DNA of 47,338 nucleotides, taken from the NCBI GenBank assembly GCA_047638975.1, contig JBLINB010000009.1, forward strand, positions 1-47,338, written 5' to 3'. The position numbers and the translations under genes are program-made. Each line of letters begins with the position of its first letter. Within the stretch, counting starts at the first letter, position 1. The notes below the pieces were generated by a model. It was not told where the DNA came from. It saw only the letters and a list, made by a program, of their open reading frames with translations, and ran no database searches. Source of the DNA: JAPKEZ01 sp047638975 (lineage in GTDB: Bacteria > Planctomycetota > UBA1135). Positions 1 to 7,812 of this stretch are shown here, piece by piece.

Positions 1-809
1 CGCAGGAGGGACATACCCCCGAACAATACTATTCCACTAAATATTCCGAAGCTTATAAAGTAGGTATTAGTAATATCAGAGAGCGCAAGACCCTCCTCAG
101 TGCGATCACTAATCACATGCAATTGCAGACCACGTGCGCCAGTAAAAGAAAACATGCGCGAATATCTTTCGGTGCTCTCATCGAAGTGTAATCCAGCAGA
201 CCCTTTCTGCATATTATGAAACAGGTTTAGAGCATCAACCGCCGGCGACATAAGCTGGCCCTTCAAGTTCTCGATGACTACTGGCGCACCAATACCTGCT
301 TCAAATCTTGTAAGTAATTTATTTTGATTAGGTAGTATCGCTATCCAGCCACTCAGTTTGCCGTTATCACTGACCAAAGGACTAACCCATACAGGGAATC
401 CGTGAGTGCCCGTCTTGACTGTTGTTGAATCTATCTTATTAATCGGTAGACTTCCATTTATGTAATACAACGATGACATTAGATGCGGCTCAATAATGCG
501 CGTGTGCTCAACAACGCCATTGGCGTCTGCCCAAATTACATTCTCAATAGCATAGGCGTCAAGCAGATCATCATTATCGGCCCCAGGCTGAATTTGACTA
601 GCAATGCGGGATATGTCTTCGGCCCATTCCGCTTGCTGCCTATCCCATACTCCGGAGTATGCTCTTGAGACTGCTTTAGCTCGTAATGGATCGACGCGTT
701 CGTGCGCAGTATTCAATTGTGACCACGTAAAGCTAGCTATGCAAAGCATGAAAAGAACAGCCCAAAAGGCTGTCTTCTTTAATAGGAGATTTTTGCTGAC
801 TGATTTCAT
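1..809 (-). CDS. Membrane-anchored sensor protein, N-terminal part (partial)
   Basis: The reading frame is open from an ATG at 809 down to base 1 (about 269 codons) and runs out of the window. It starts MKSVSKNLLLKK, followed by a hydrophobic helix (about residues 12-29). A soluble, presumably periplasmic stretch of roughly 210 residues comes next, and a second hydrophobic segment (TYFISFGIFSGIVLFGG) lies at the window edge. A TM-extracytoplasmic domain-TM layout of this size is typical of CHASE/Cache-like input domains of histidine kinases, diguanylate cyclases or chemoreceptors. The output domain is off the window, so the type of signalling protein cannot be told. A 56-bp gap separates it from the nitroreductase gene upstream, so it may be the last gene of the histone-lipoprotein-nitroreductase unit or have its own promoter. 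Existence of the gene is fairly sure; the role is inference. Confidence 0.7.
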   Translation of the reverse strand, partial: MKSVSKNLLLKKTAFWAVLFMLCIASFTWSQLNTAHERVDPLRAKAVSRAYSGVWDRQQAEWAEDISRIASQIQPGADNDDLLDAYAIENVIWADANGVVEHTRIIEPHLMSSLYYINGSLPINKIDSTTVKTGTHGFPVWVSPLVSDNGKLSGWIAILPNQNKLLTRFEAGIGAPVVIENLKGQLMSPAVDALNLFHNMQKGSAGLHFDESTERYSRMFSFTGARGLQLHVISDRTEEGLALSDITNTYFISFGIFSGIVLFGGMSLL

Positions 810-865
810 CGGATGCTAGCTTACATATCGACCATCATGGCCAATAAGCTTTAGCTAAACATCGA

Positions 866-1501
866 CTAGCTGTCGTCAATCTCGCCGCTTAAACTCTTTT
901 TACCAAAGGAGTTATGAGACACGACCTCGTCGAAGTCAAAAAGGCCCATGCGCGCTTGGGCTTTTTTAACAGCTTTGCCGACCGTAATCATCATTAATGG
1001 CGGACAATCTTCCGGCAAGCCAACAATTTCGGCCACCCTTAAAGGGTCGTAGCCAATCATTGGGCAGCTATCGAGCCCCATATCTTTAGCGATCAACATG
1101 ATGTTTTGCGCCAACAGCGAGATCGAACGCAAGGCTTCATCACGCTGTATTTGAGCATTATCTTTATAAAACCCTTCGACCATACCAGAGAACATTTTGC
1201 GGACATCTTCTGGGGCCTTACGCGTAAACCGCGCGACCTTTTCATAGCCTTTTAAGTTGCCAGCTAAGATCAAAGTTGTCGAGCAATCTTTAACATGCGC
1301 TTGATTCCATGCCGCTGCACACAGCTTGTCTTGCTGAGCTTGGTCATCTACCACAACCACATGCCAGTTCTGCATATTAAATGACGATGGTGCCAAAAAT
1401 GCATGCCCCAACAAGTGGCGCAGTTCATCTTCGGTTAATTTGTGATCGGCATCAAAATATTTGACCGAGCGGCGTTGGCGGACAGCAGAGAGTAATTCCA
1501 T
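866..1501 (-). CDS. Nitroreductase family FMN oxidoreductase
   Basis: This 211-residue protein has the nitroreductase fold. RRSVKYFD near the N terminus (residues 9-18) is the usual FMN-phosphate-binding start. APSSFNMQNWHVVVV at about 37-51 matches the conserved PSSxNxQPW segment, and the C-terminal PPLMMITVGK gives the end of the core. Members use NAD(P)H to reduce nitro compounds, quinones or flavins in the cytosol; the substrate cannot be told. The ATG directly abuts the TAA of the lipoprotein gene (TAAATG), so the two are translationally close and probably co-transcribed. No distinguishing insert is visible. The family call is secure. Confidence 0.88.
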   Translation of the reverse strand: MELLSAVRQRRSVKYFDADHKLTEDELRHLLGHAFLAPSSFNMQNWHVVVVDDQAQQDKLCAAAWNQAHVKDCSTTLILAGNLKGYEKVARFTRKAPEDVRKMFSGMVEGFYKDNAQIQRDEALRSISLLAQNIMLIAKDMGLDSCPMIGYDPLRVAEIVGLPEDCPPLMMITVGKAVKKAQARMGLFDFDEVVSHNSFGKKSLSGEIDDS

Positions 1502-2533
1502 TTACTGCAATTTTAGCAGCTTGCTACCCACAAAAGAAGACCAGCCTTCGACCATCGTGTGCCCTTTGAATTCAGCTGGGCCCGCAAACCATTCCACGCC
1601 ATCGTACGACCAATCGCATCCATCTGGACCGACTGCAAACCACGCGCCATATTCATCTAGCCAATCCACTGCAGAACGGTAGCCGCCTGTCATAACCGTG
1701 GACGCCGTCCAAGTTAATCCGCCGTCGTTAGTAAATGCTGCAACGTTTTCATTTATCTCTGGACGCTCATAGTCTCCGCCAACGATCACGCCGTGCGCAT
1801 CATCTTTAAATGCGATGGAGAATACGCCACTGCCGTCGCTCCCGGAGATGAAAGGGATATCGATTGCAGTCCAGTTATCGCCGCCATCTGTCGAGCGCCA
1901 AACCTGCGATTCTTCGCCTCCGGTAGCTATTAAGGCGAGATTCTGAGAAACAAGCGCCAAGCTCGTACCCGATGCCGCGAAACAATATTGGCGATCGCCA
2001 ACTTGCGGTGGATTACTTGCTGCACGATAGCTTGCTGCCCCATCGTTAGTGATCATAACCGTTAACTTGCCATCAATCGCATCGCCGACTAAAAGGCCGT
2101 AGTTACTGCCGTCTAAAAAAGCGATTCCGTCCCAGAAGCCTTGCTCGTGCTCGTTAACTAGAGCGGGGTGAACCGTATTTTCGTTACCAACAGTAGTCAC
2201 TCTAGTGATTGTAGAAGCGGCACCAGGGCCAGCTGACATCACAACGATTGTTTGGTCGTTTAAGACCTCTACATCTCTGTAATCTAAATCAGGGTTCAAG
2301 CGTACGGTGCCGTTAAATGACTTACCGCCATTTCCAGAAATAGTTAGCACCCCATTCTCACCAGAAGACGCCACCATCTCACCGTTTACAGCTAAGCCGC
2401 GCATCGAGCCGAAGCCCTCTTTGTTGTCATTAATAGCAACAAAGTTCTTGTTCTCTAATATACTTAGAGAACAAGAACTAGATGCCATAAGACATAGCGC
2501 TATTAAGCCTAGCTTAAGCGTCGTGTCCGCCAA
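1502..2533 (-). CDS. BNR/Ycf48-like beta-propeller lipoprotein
   Basis: A secreted repeat protein. After a short hydrophobic segment (LKLGLIALCLMASSSC) a cysteine in lipobox-like context suggests a lipoprotein anchor. The body carries several Asp-box/BNR-type blades such as WRSTDGGDNWTAI and FTNDGGLTWTAS, as in Ycf48/HCF136-like and sialidase-like propellers. These are scaffold or binding proteins; no catalytic residues are evident. The longest frame opens at a TTG at 2605, but that puts about 40 residues ahead of the lipobox and 92 bp inside the histone gene. I prefer the in-frame TTG at 2533, which gives an 18-residue signal (MADTTLKLGLIALCLMAS) and a 20-bp overlap with the histone gene. 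No strong ribosome-binding site is seen, so translation may be coupled. The start is uncertain; the fold call is reasonably sure. Confidence 0.7.
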   Translation of the reverse strand: MADTTLKLGLIALCLMASSSCSLSILENKNFVAINDNKEGFGSMRGLAVNGEMVASSGENGVLTISGNGGKSFNGTVRLNPDLDYRDVEVLNDQTIVVMSAGPGAASTITRVTTVGNENTVHPALVNEHEQGFWDGIAFLDGSNYGLLVGDAIDGKLTVMITNDGAASYRAASNPPQVGDRQYCFAASGTSLALVSQNLALIATGGEESQVWRSTDGGDNWTAIDIPFISGSDGSGVFSIAFKDDAHGVIVGGDYERPEINENVAAFTNDGGLTWTASTVMTGGYRSAVDWLDEYGAWFAVGPDGCDWSYDGVEWFAGPAEFKGHTMVEGWSSFVGSKLLKLQ

Positions 2534-2714
2534 AATCGCGGTCCATAACAGTTTTGCGCTTTGCGGCCGACGCAGTGTCCATTGCTTCGTCACACATTTT
2601 GGCAATTAAGCCGGAAAGGTGCTTAGCAACTGCACCAGATGTTGACATCCCAGACTTATCTTTGATGTACTTCTTAATCTTAGATTGGACAACCAATACT
2701 TCGTTATCTGACAT
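2514..2714 (-). CDS. Bacterial histone (single histone fold, HBb/Bd0055 type)
   Basis: A 66-residue basic protein that reads as a minimal histone fold. It has a short helix 1 (about residues 8-20, VVQSKIKKYIKDKSG), a loop with MSTS, a long helix 2 (about 27-51), and the histone L2 signature KRKTVMDRD (52-60). That signature corresponds to the RKT(I/V) element by which archaeal histones contact DNA. The N-terminal VLVVxSK, the MxTS loop, and the single Cys in helix 2 match what I recall of the Bdellovibrio bacteriovorus histone Bd0055. There is no archaeal or eukaryotic tail. It should dimerise and bind DNA in the nucleoid. The gene has a clear ribosome-binding site (AGGAG, 8 nt before ATG), rare in this window and consistent with high expression. 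It is first in a probable operon and divergent from hcrC. Confidence 0.85.
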   Translation of the reverse strand: MSDNEVLVVQSKIKKYIKDKSGMSTSGAVAKHLSGLIAKMCDEAMDTASAAKRKTVMDRDFGGHDA

Positions 2715-2721
2715 TTTTAAT

Positions 2722-2726
2722 CTCCT
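2722..2726 (-). promoter_or_regulatory. Strong Shine-Dalgarno of the histone gene
   Basis: On the minus strand the bases ACAGGAGATT precede the ATG at 2714, placing AGGAG 7-8 nt upstream. It fixes the histone start. Most other first genes in the window lack such a site. The 153-bp divergent region 2715-2867 also holds the start region of hcrC; I see no clear operator in it. Confidence 0.6.
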
Positions 2727-2853
2727 GTTTTAGGGGGGCTAAATGAGGCGCTCGCCGCCTGACGTCGAAATGACGACCTGCTGAGCATTAGCAATATACC
2801 AAGCGAGCAGAGGTTTTACGCCGTAAATTTACTTTTTTTCGGGTTAATTTGGC

Positions 2854-2859
2854 TACAAT
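2854..2859 (+). promoter_or_regulatory. Candidate -10 element of hcrC, leaderless geometry
   Basis: TACAAT lies 8 nt before the hcrC ATG (2868). With the usual 6-8 nt from -10 to +1, transcription would begin at or next to the A of the start codon. No good TTGACA-like -35 is present at 16-18 bp, and no Shine-Dalgarno lies between. Sequence match only. Confidence 0.4.
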
Positions 2860-2867
2860 ATGAGCAA

Positions 2868-3368
2868 ATGCGGGTATTTCACCTCAAAATTAACGGCGAC
2901 TCAGTAGATGTCGCGGCTCCAGAGCACTACACTTTGCTCGAAATACTGCGTTACGAGCTTGGTTTGACCGGTTCTAAGCAGGGTTGTGACAAGGGAGATT
3001 GCGGTGCGTGTACCGTGCAAGTGGATGGTGTGCCGATGCTGGCGTGCTTGGTCTTACCGGCAATTGTCGAGGGTAAAGACATCACTACTATCGAAGGTTT
3101 AGCCGTCTTACATCGCGCAAGTGGCGGAGAAGGCGCGTCTGTCATCCAAAATGCTTTTGACGCAGCAGGTGCGCTACAGTGTGGTTTTTGTCAGCCGGGC
3201 ATGATTATGTCCGCGCAGTCGCTGCTCGAGCGAAATAGCTCTCCAAGCCGCCTCGAGATTAAACAGGCTCTGTCCGGCAACTTATGCCGCTGCACGGGTT
3301 ACACCCAAATTTACACTGCGGTCGAAAATGCCGCCGCTGAGAACGGAGGCGACCATGGCAGCGCGTGA
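2868..3368 (+). CDS. hcrC: 4-hydroxybenzoyl-CoA reductase-like, gamma (2x[2Fe-2S]) subunit
   Basis: The small iron-sulfur subunit of a xanthine-oxidase-family molybdenum hydroxylase, 166 residues, the usual size. The plant-type ferredoxin domain has Cys40, 45, 48 and 60 (CDKGDCGAC...C). The helical second domain has Cys105, 108, 140 and 142 (CGFCQPG, LCRCTGY). Together they bind two [2Fe-2S] clusters that pass electrons between the molybdopterin and flavin subunits. The subunit assignment is certain. The specific choice of 4-hydroxybenzoyl-CoA reductase rests on the flavin subunit two genes downstream. It overlaps hcrA by 14 bp when hcrA starts at 3355. A -10-like TACAAT sits 8 nt before the ATG. 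Confidence 0.88.
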   Translation: MRVFHLKINGDSVDVAAPEHYTLLEILRYELGLTGSKQGCDKGDCGACTVQVDGVPMLACLVLPAIVEGKDITTIEGLAVLHRASGGEGASVIQNAFDAAGALQCGFCQPGMIMSAQSLLERNSSPSRLEIKQALSGNLCRCTGYTQIYTAVENAAAENGGDHGSA

Positions 3369-5694
3369 TAAGCATGGCCCCAACCCACCATGGAATGATG
3401 AATTCCAAGTCATCGGCAAAGTCAGTCGCAAGATAGACGCCTTGGCCAAAGCCACCGGCGAAGCGATTTATACCGACGATATTATGCTGCCGAATATGCT
3501 GCATTCAAAGATTCTGCGCAGTCCGCATGCTCACGCCAAGATCCTTTCGATTGACACCTCGAAGGCCGAAGCATTAGAGGGGGTCCACGCCGTCTTAGTC
3601 GGCAGCGAGCTACCCATTAAGTATGGGGTTATCCCATGGACGCCAGACGAAAACGTATTAGCTACCGACAAAGTACGCTTCATCGGCGATGAGGTCGCTG
3701 CGGTCGCCGCAGTTGACGAAGATACCGCGATAGCAGCCTGTGAATTAATCGAAGTTGAATACGAGCTGCTCACAACCATCGCCACTGCCGAGCAGGCGCT
3801 TGTCACTCCCGAGCCGCCTATCCACGATGATCGCAAAAAGCGTAATAACATTTCAAAGCACGTCGAGCTCGAATTCGGCGACGTCGATGCGCAAGTTGCC
3901 GACGCTGACATTATCGTAGAAAACGACTATTACTTTCACAGCACCACGCATGCCGCCATCGAACCGCACTGTGCGGTAGCCACTTTTAGCAGCGACGGAC
4001 GACTAACCTTATGGTCCGCTACCCAAATCACGCATTATGTGCACCGCGCATTATCGCGCGTACTCGAATTAGATCCGGCACGCATCCGCGTTATTCAACC
4101 CTGTGTTGGTGGCGGTTTTGGCGGCAAATCAGATCCATTCGCGCTTGAATTTATTGTGGCTATGCTCTCGAAAAAGACAGGCCGGCCAGTAAAAATGTTA
4201 TGGACGCGCGAAGAAGTTTTCTACGCTCATCGCGGACGCCATGCCATGCAGATGCATTATCGCACTACAGCTAAATCCGACGGCACCATTACCGGCGTCG
4301 ATGCCAAGCTGTTAATCGATGGAGGTTCATATTCTAGTTTCGGATTAGTCACTACTTACTATAGTGGTCAATTGCTTACTGGGCCTTATGACTTTCCGAA
4401 TTACCGTTTTGATTCGACGCGTGTCTTTACTAATCGCCCACCAGCCGGTCCTAAGCGCGGACATGGCTCGGTACAACCGCGTTTTGCATTCGAAGTGCAG
4501 CTCGATGAGATCGCTGCCAAGCTAGATATTGACCCCATCGAAATCAGGCGCAAAAACTTCTTAGGCGAGAACACCACTACTGTAAATGGCCAGCGCATTA
4601 CTTCGAATGGTTTCCTTGAATGTTTAGACGCCGTAGAAGAAGCCAGTAGCTGGAAATCAAAGCATGGCAAGATGGATTTTGGGCGCGGCATTGGCGTTGC
4701 CGGCTCAATGTATATTTCCGGCACGAACTATCCAGTTTATCCGAATAATATGCCACAAGCCGGCGTGCAACTTAAACTTGATCGCAGTGGCTTGGTCACT
4801 ATTTTCACTGGCGGTAATGACATCGGTCAGGGATCTAATTCGATGGTAGCTTACTGTGTTGCTGAAGAGTTAGGCATCAACCCCGACACCATTAAAGTGG
4901 TCGCCGCCGACACTGATTTGTGCCCCGTCGACCTCGGCGCTTATTCGTCGCGCGTGACCTTCATGGTCGGCAATGCTGCGATTGACGCCGCCCGCAAAAT
5001 GCGCAACAAAATTGTAGAGGCTGTTGCAGAACGTTGGCAGTGCGCGCCCGAGTCTGTGAGAATCATTAACGGCACCGTCTACAATTTAGATAACGAAGAA
5101 GAAACGCTAACGCAGCGCCAAGCCTTCCATATCACCGAAGAAAAATTCGACACTCTCGGTTCTACCGGTTCGTACAACACCCCGACTTTAGGTGGCGATT
5201 ACCGCGGAGGCACCATCGGTTCTTCGCCGGCTTACTCTTTCACTAGCCACGTTGCCGAACTAGACGTAGACACTGAAACTGGCGCCATTACTGTTCACAA
5301 CATTTGGGTAGCTCACGATTGCGGACGCGCCCTTAATCCAACTTTGGTGCGCGGTCAAATGGAAGGCTCTACCTACATGGGTGCTGCCGAAGTTTCTCTA
5401 GAAAACTTTGAGATGAATCGTTTCTCGTTACACGCCGGGCCATCGCTGTTAGATTACCGAATCCCTACGACTTTAGATACTGCAGAGCTCGAAGCCCTCA
5501 TTGTTGAGAGCATCGACCCCGAAGGTCCGTATGGTGCGAAAGAAGCTGGCGAGGGGCCACTGCATTCGACTATCCCTGCGGTGGCGAATGCGATCTATGA
5601 TGCTGTCGGAATCCGTTTGCGCCATCTACCCTTTACGCCAGCAAAAGTGTTGGCCGCTTTAAAAGAAAAAAACGAGGTAAAAACTGATGCTTAG
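3355..5694 (+). CDS. hcrA: 4-hydroxybenzoyl-CoA reductase-like, alpha (molybdopterin) subunit
   Basis: The large catalytic subunit, 779 residues, with the xanthine-dehydrogenase family landmarks in order. The a/b-hammerhead domain begins VSRKIDALAKATGEAIYTDD. Next come HAAIEPHCA, the pterin loop VGGGFGGKSDPF, GHGSVQPRFAFE, GQGSNSMVAY, and the C-terminal GPYGAKEAGEGP with the catalytic glutamate. I place the start at ATG 3355 (MAARDKHGPN): a GGAGG ribosome-binding site lies just upstream, and the longer frame from 3328 overlaps hcrC further without reason. In Thauera and Rhodopseudomonas the family enzyme removes the ring hydroxyl of 4-hydroxybenzoyl-CoA. Other substrates are possible. The 3' end overlaps hcrB by 8 bp (ATGCTTAG). 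Confidence 0.85.
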   Translation: MAARDKHGPNPPWNDEFQVIGKVSRKIDALAKATGEAIYTDDIMLPNMLHSKILRSPHAHAKILSIDTSKAEALEGVHAVLVGSELPIKYGVIPWTPDENVLATDKVRFIGDEVAAVAAVDEDTAIAACELIEVEYELLTTIATAEQALVTPEPPIHDDRKKRNNISKHVELEFGDVDAQVADADIIVENDYYFHSTTHAAIEPHCAVATFSSDGRLTLWSATQITHYVHRALSRVLELDPARIRVIQPCVGGGFGGKSDPFALEFIVAMLSKKTGRPVKMLWTREEVFYAHRGRHAMQMHYRTTAKSDGTITGVDAKLLIDGGSYSSFGLVTTYYSGQLLTGPYDFPNYRFDSTRVFTNRPPAGPKRGHGSVQPRFAFEVQLDEIAAKLDIDPIEIRRKNFLGENTTTVNGQRITSNGFLECLDAVEEASSWKSKHGKMDFGRGIGVAGSMYISGTNYPVYPNNMPQAGVQLKLDRSGLVTIFTGGNDIGQGSNSMVAYCVAEELGINPDTIKVVAADTDLCPVDLGAYSSRVTFMVGNAAIDAARKMRNKIVEAVAERWQCAPESVRIINGTVYNLDNEEETLTQRQAFHITEEKFDTLGSTGSYNTPTLGGDYRGGTIGSSPAYSFTSHVAELDVDTETGAITVHNIWVAHDCGRALNPTLVRGQMEGSTYMGAAEVSLENFEMNRFSLHAGPSLLDYRIPTTLDTAELEALIVESIDPEGPYGAKEAGEGPLHSTIPAVANAIYDAVGIRLRHLPFTPAKVLAALKEKNEVKTDA

Positions 5695-6685
5695 AATGCC
5701 TAAATTCAAAGTGCTCAACCCAGTAACTGTGACTGAGGCTGTGACCGCAATCGCCGAACATAGCGACGCGCGCTTTATTGCTGGCGGTACGGATATGAAT
5801 CCGAATCTTAAGCATAAATTGCTTGAACCAAGTAATTTAATTGCGCTAAGTGGCGTTAAAGAATTGTTTGGTATTACGCGCACCGATGAGGGTTTGCGTA
5901 TTGGTGCTATGCAAAACTTAACCAGTATTGAAAGCAGTGAACTCATCCAACAGCTTGCTCCAGGCTTGGCATCGGCAGCACGCCAGGTAAGTGGTCCGCA
6001 ATTGCGCAACATGGGCACGATTGGCGGTAACGTCATGCTTGACACGCGTTGCCAATGGTATAACCAAACTTACTTTTGGCGAAAATCTCTAGGCTTCTGC
6101 CTCAAGAAAGATGGCGAGTTGTGTCACGTCATTAAAGGCGGATCGAAATGCGTAGCCGCTGCATCGAACGATACGGCAGCCGCTCTTTCTACATTACAAG
6201 CCGAACTAGAATTCGCAAATGCTCAAGGTAGCACGCGCATTGCTATCGACAAACTATGGCAAGCCGATGGTATTTACAATAAGAAAGTAAGTCCACACGA
6301 TTTGCTGGTAGCCATTCATTTGCCAGCAGCGCTATTGAACCAAAATGGTAGTTACCAAAAACTACGCGACAGAAACTCAATTGACTTTCCGCTGCTGGGT
6401 ATTGCCGCTCGTATCGACGTCGGCAAAGATGGTGTCATTAACGACTGCGCTTTATGCGTGATTGCTTTGCAAGCGCGCCCATGGCCTTTAACAAAAGCTA
6501 GTGCCCTACTTATTGGCACCACTGTCGGCAGCGATGATTTCAAAACTGCCGTCGGAGAATGCTGCGCCTTAGCAGCTAAGCAATGCCGACCGATGCCTAA
6601 CATCCCTGGCGACGCCGAGTACCGCCATGCGATGGTTCCTGTGTTTACCCGTCGCGCTATTTTGTCATGCTTAGATCAAGTTTAA
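5687..6685 (+). CDS. hcrB: 4-hydroxybenzoyl-CoA reductase-like, beta (FAD + [4Fe-4S]) subunit
   Basis: The FAD-binding medium subunit, 332 residues. The vanillyl-alcohol-oxidase-type FAD domain shows AGGTDMNPN (residues 32-40) and RNMGTIGGNVML (108-119). Immediately after it is a loop absent from xanthine and CO dehydrogenases, with four cysteines at 122, 138, 146 and 155 (TRC, GFC, ELC, SKC). This is the extra [4Fe-4S]-binding insertion that defines the beta subunit of 4-hydroxybenzoyl-CoA reductase, which lets that enzyme run in the reductive direction. I therefore call the operon hcr-like rather than generic xanthine dehydrogenase. The start is the ATG overlapping the hcrA stop; a second ATG three codons on is possible. 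The 3' end overlaps the next gene by 19 bp. Confidence 0.85.
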   Translation: MLRMPKFKVLNPVTVTEAVTAIAEHSDARFIAGGTDMNPNLKHKLLEPSNLIALSGVKELFGITRTDEGLRIGAMQNLTSIESSELIQQLAPGLASAARQVSGPQLRNMGTIGGNVMLDTRCQWYNQTYFWRKSLGFCLKKDGELCHVIKGGSKCVAAASNDTAAALSTLQAELEFANAQGSTRIAIDKLWQADGIYNKKVSPHDLLVAIHLPAALLNQNGSYQKLRDRNSIDFPLLGIAARIDVGKDGVINDCALCVIALQARPWPLTKASALLIGTTVGSDDFKTAVGECCALAAKQCRPMPNIPGDAEYRHAMVPVFTRRAILSCLDQV

Positions 6686-7812
6686 TCCTATGCCTATCGT
6701 TTTTTGCGGTTTCCTGCAATGAACAACTGCCAGATAAAGTAGACATCGTTATTGATGACTTAGATGTAGATTTAAGTCGTAAAAATTTCAAGGCATGGTT
6801 CGAGCAAGTTTATCCATCGGGCGATGAGCTCAACTGGCGCATTCTTGGATGGCAACTAGACGCCGCGGCTGGCTTTCTCTTAGCCGCGCAATCGCGCAGA
6901 CCATTATTGCTATGGCTAGAAGATGGTCACCCGATGGGCGCGACATCAGAGCACGGACGCGAACTTCGTCAGGCTTTAAGCGATGATTCTTTAGTAAACT
7001 GGTTAAGTAAATACAGTTTGGCAACCGACGATTTTAATCGCACGCTAGATGTCATTGATGTCGATGAAGGGCAACTTGCCGTCTATTTACCAGATGGCAC
7101 TTTACTCGCCAGCGAGTTTTCTACCGAGCCTCAAGAGTTGCTGATTTTCTTAACCACCACTCTAGAAGAATATGAGTCTTTGACCGACGCCGAGAGAAAT
7201 GCTGAACTTGCCGCCGACTCCCTTAACGACCTACCGCGTGCTGAAGATGATTTTCCGGATGACGGATTAGGTCTAGAGGCATTCAAGCGCACTGCGAACT
7301 CATTAGTCTTAGACGAGTTCGAGCCATCCGTTTGGGGCAAAGATTTTATATGGTTTAATGCAGACGAATTACAAAAGTTCGTTAATCCTATAAAGATCTC
7401 GTCGAAGAAAAATTTGTCTAATGAATTGACGCATCGCATCGTCCAATCGTTTGGACTGCAATTTAAAGCCGAAGATGTGCACAAGCCAGGATTGCTTTTT
7501 CGATGCACCTCGATACGTGACAGCCGTTCTACTTATTTAATAAGCGGTACTGTTAATTACCAGAATTCTGATGGTATTCTACGCGTCAAGGCGCAGGGTT
7601 CTGCCACTTATGATTCTTCCGCTAATCAATTCGAAGTGCTAGAGATGATTGTGCTTGGCGAATATGTAAACTCTGCGAATGACATGCAACTGTTTGCTAC
7701 GGCATTACGCAAAGTTACCAGCCTAGATGGATGGCACCGCGTGCCTCCAAGCAATCTAGCTGATTATTCAAACGCCTATTATTCAAGCGCCTCGGGCAAG
7801 CCGAACAAGTAG
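6667..7812 (+). CDS. Predicted lipoprotein with thioredoxin-like N-terminal region
   Basis: 381 residues, starting inside the last codons of hcrB. MLRSSLILCLSFFAVSC is a short signal with a cysteine at 17, so a lipoprotein is likely. The stretch LNWRILGWQLDAAAGFLLAAQSRRPLLLWLEDGHPMG (about residues 55-95) has the sequence rhythm of thioredoxin-like proteins that start WxxIxWxxDxxxGxxxAxxxxKPLLLW. No CxxC is present, so a redox function is doubtful. The acidic middle (residues 150-210) is rich in Asp and Glu. The C-terminal half has no feature I recognise. It is in the hcr transcription unit by overlap but need not share its job. The 3' end overlaps the GGDEF-EAL gene on the other strand by 34 bp. 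Function unknown. Confidence 0.65.
   Translation: MLRSSLILCLSFFAVSCNEQLPDKVDIVIDDLDVDLSRKNFKAWFEQVYPSGDELNWRILGWQLDAAAGFLLAAQSRRPLLLWLEDGHPMGATSEHGRELRQALSDDSLVNWLSKYSLATDDFNRTLDVIDVDEGQLAVYLPDGTLLASEFSTEPQELLIFLTTTLEEYESLTDAERNAELAADSLNDLPRAEDDFPDDGLGLEAFKRTANSLVLDEFEPSVWGKDFIWFNADELQKFVNPIKISSKKNLSNELTHRIVQSFGLQFKAEDVHKPGLLFRCTSIRDSRSTYLISGTVNYQNSDGILRVKAQGSATYDSSANQFEVLEMIVLGEYVNSANDMQLFATALRKVTSLDGWHRVPPSNLADYSNAYYSSASGKPNK

Noticed and set aside
3531..3911. 126-codon frame antisense to hcrA
   Set aside because: It lies wholly inside a conserved catalytic gene, has a Ser-rich low-complexity translation and no family resemblance.
3355..5694. Xanthine or CO dehydrogenase as the specific name for the molybdenum enzyme
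   Set aside because: The flavin subunit has the four-cysteine insertion of 4-hydroxybenzoyl-CoA reductase, and no CO-dehydrogenase active-site cysteine motif (VAYRCSFR) was seen.
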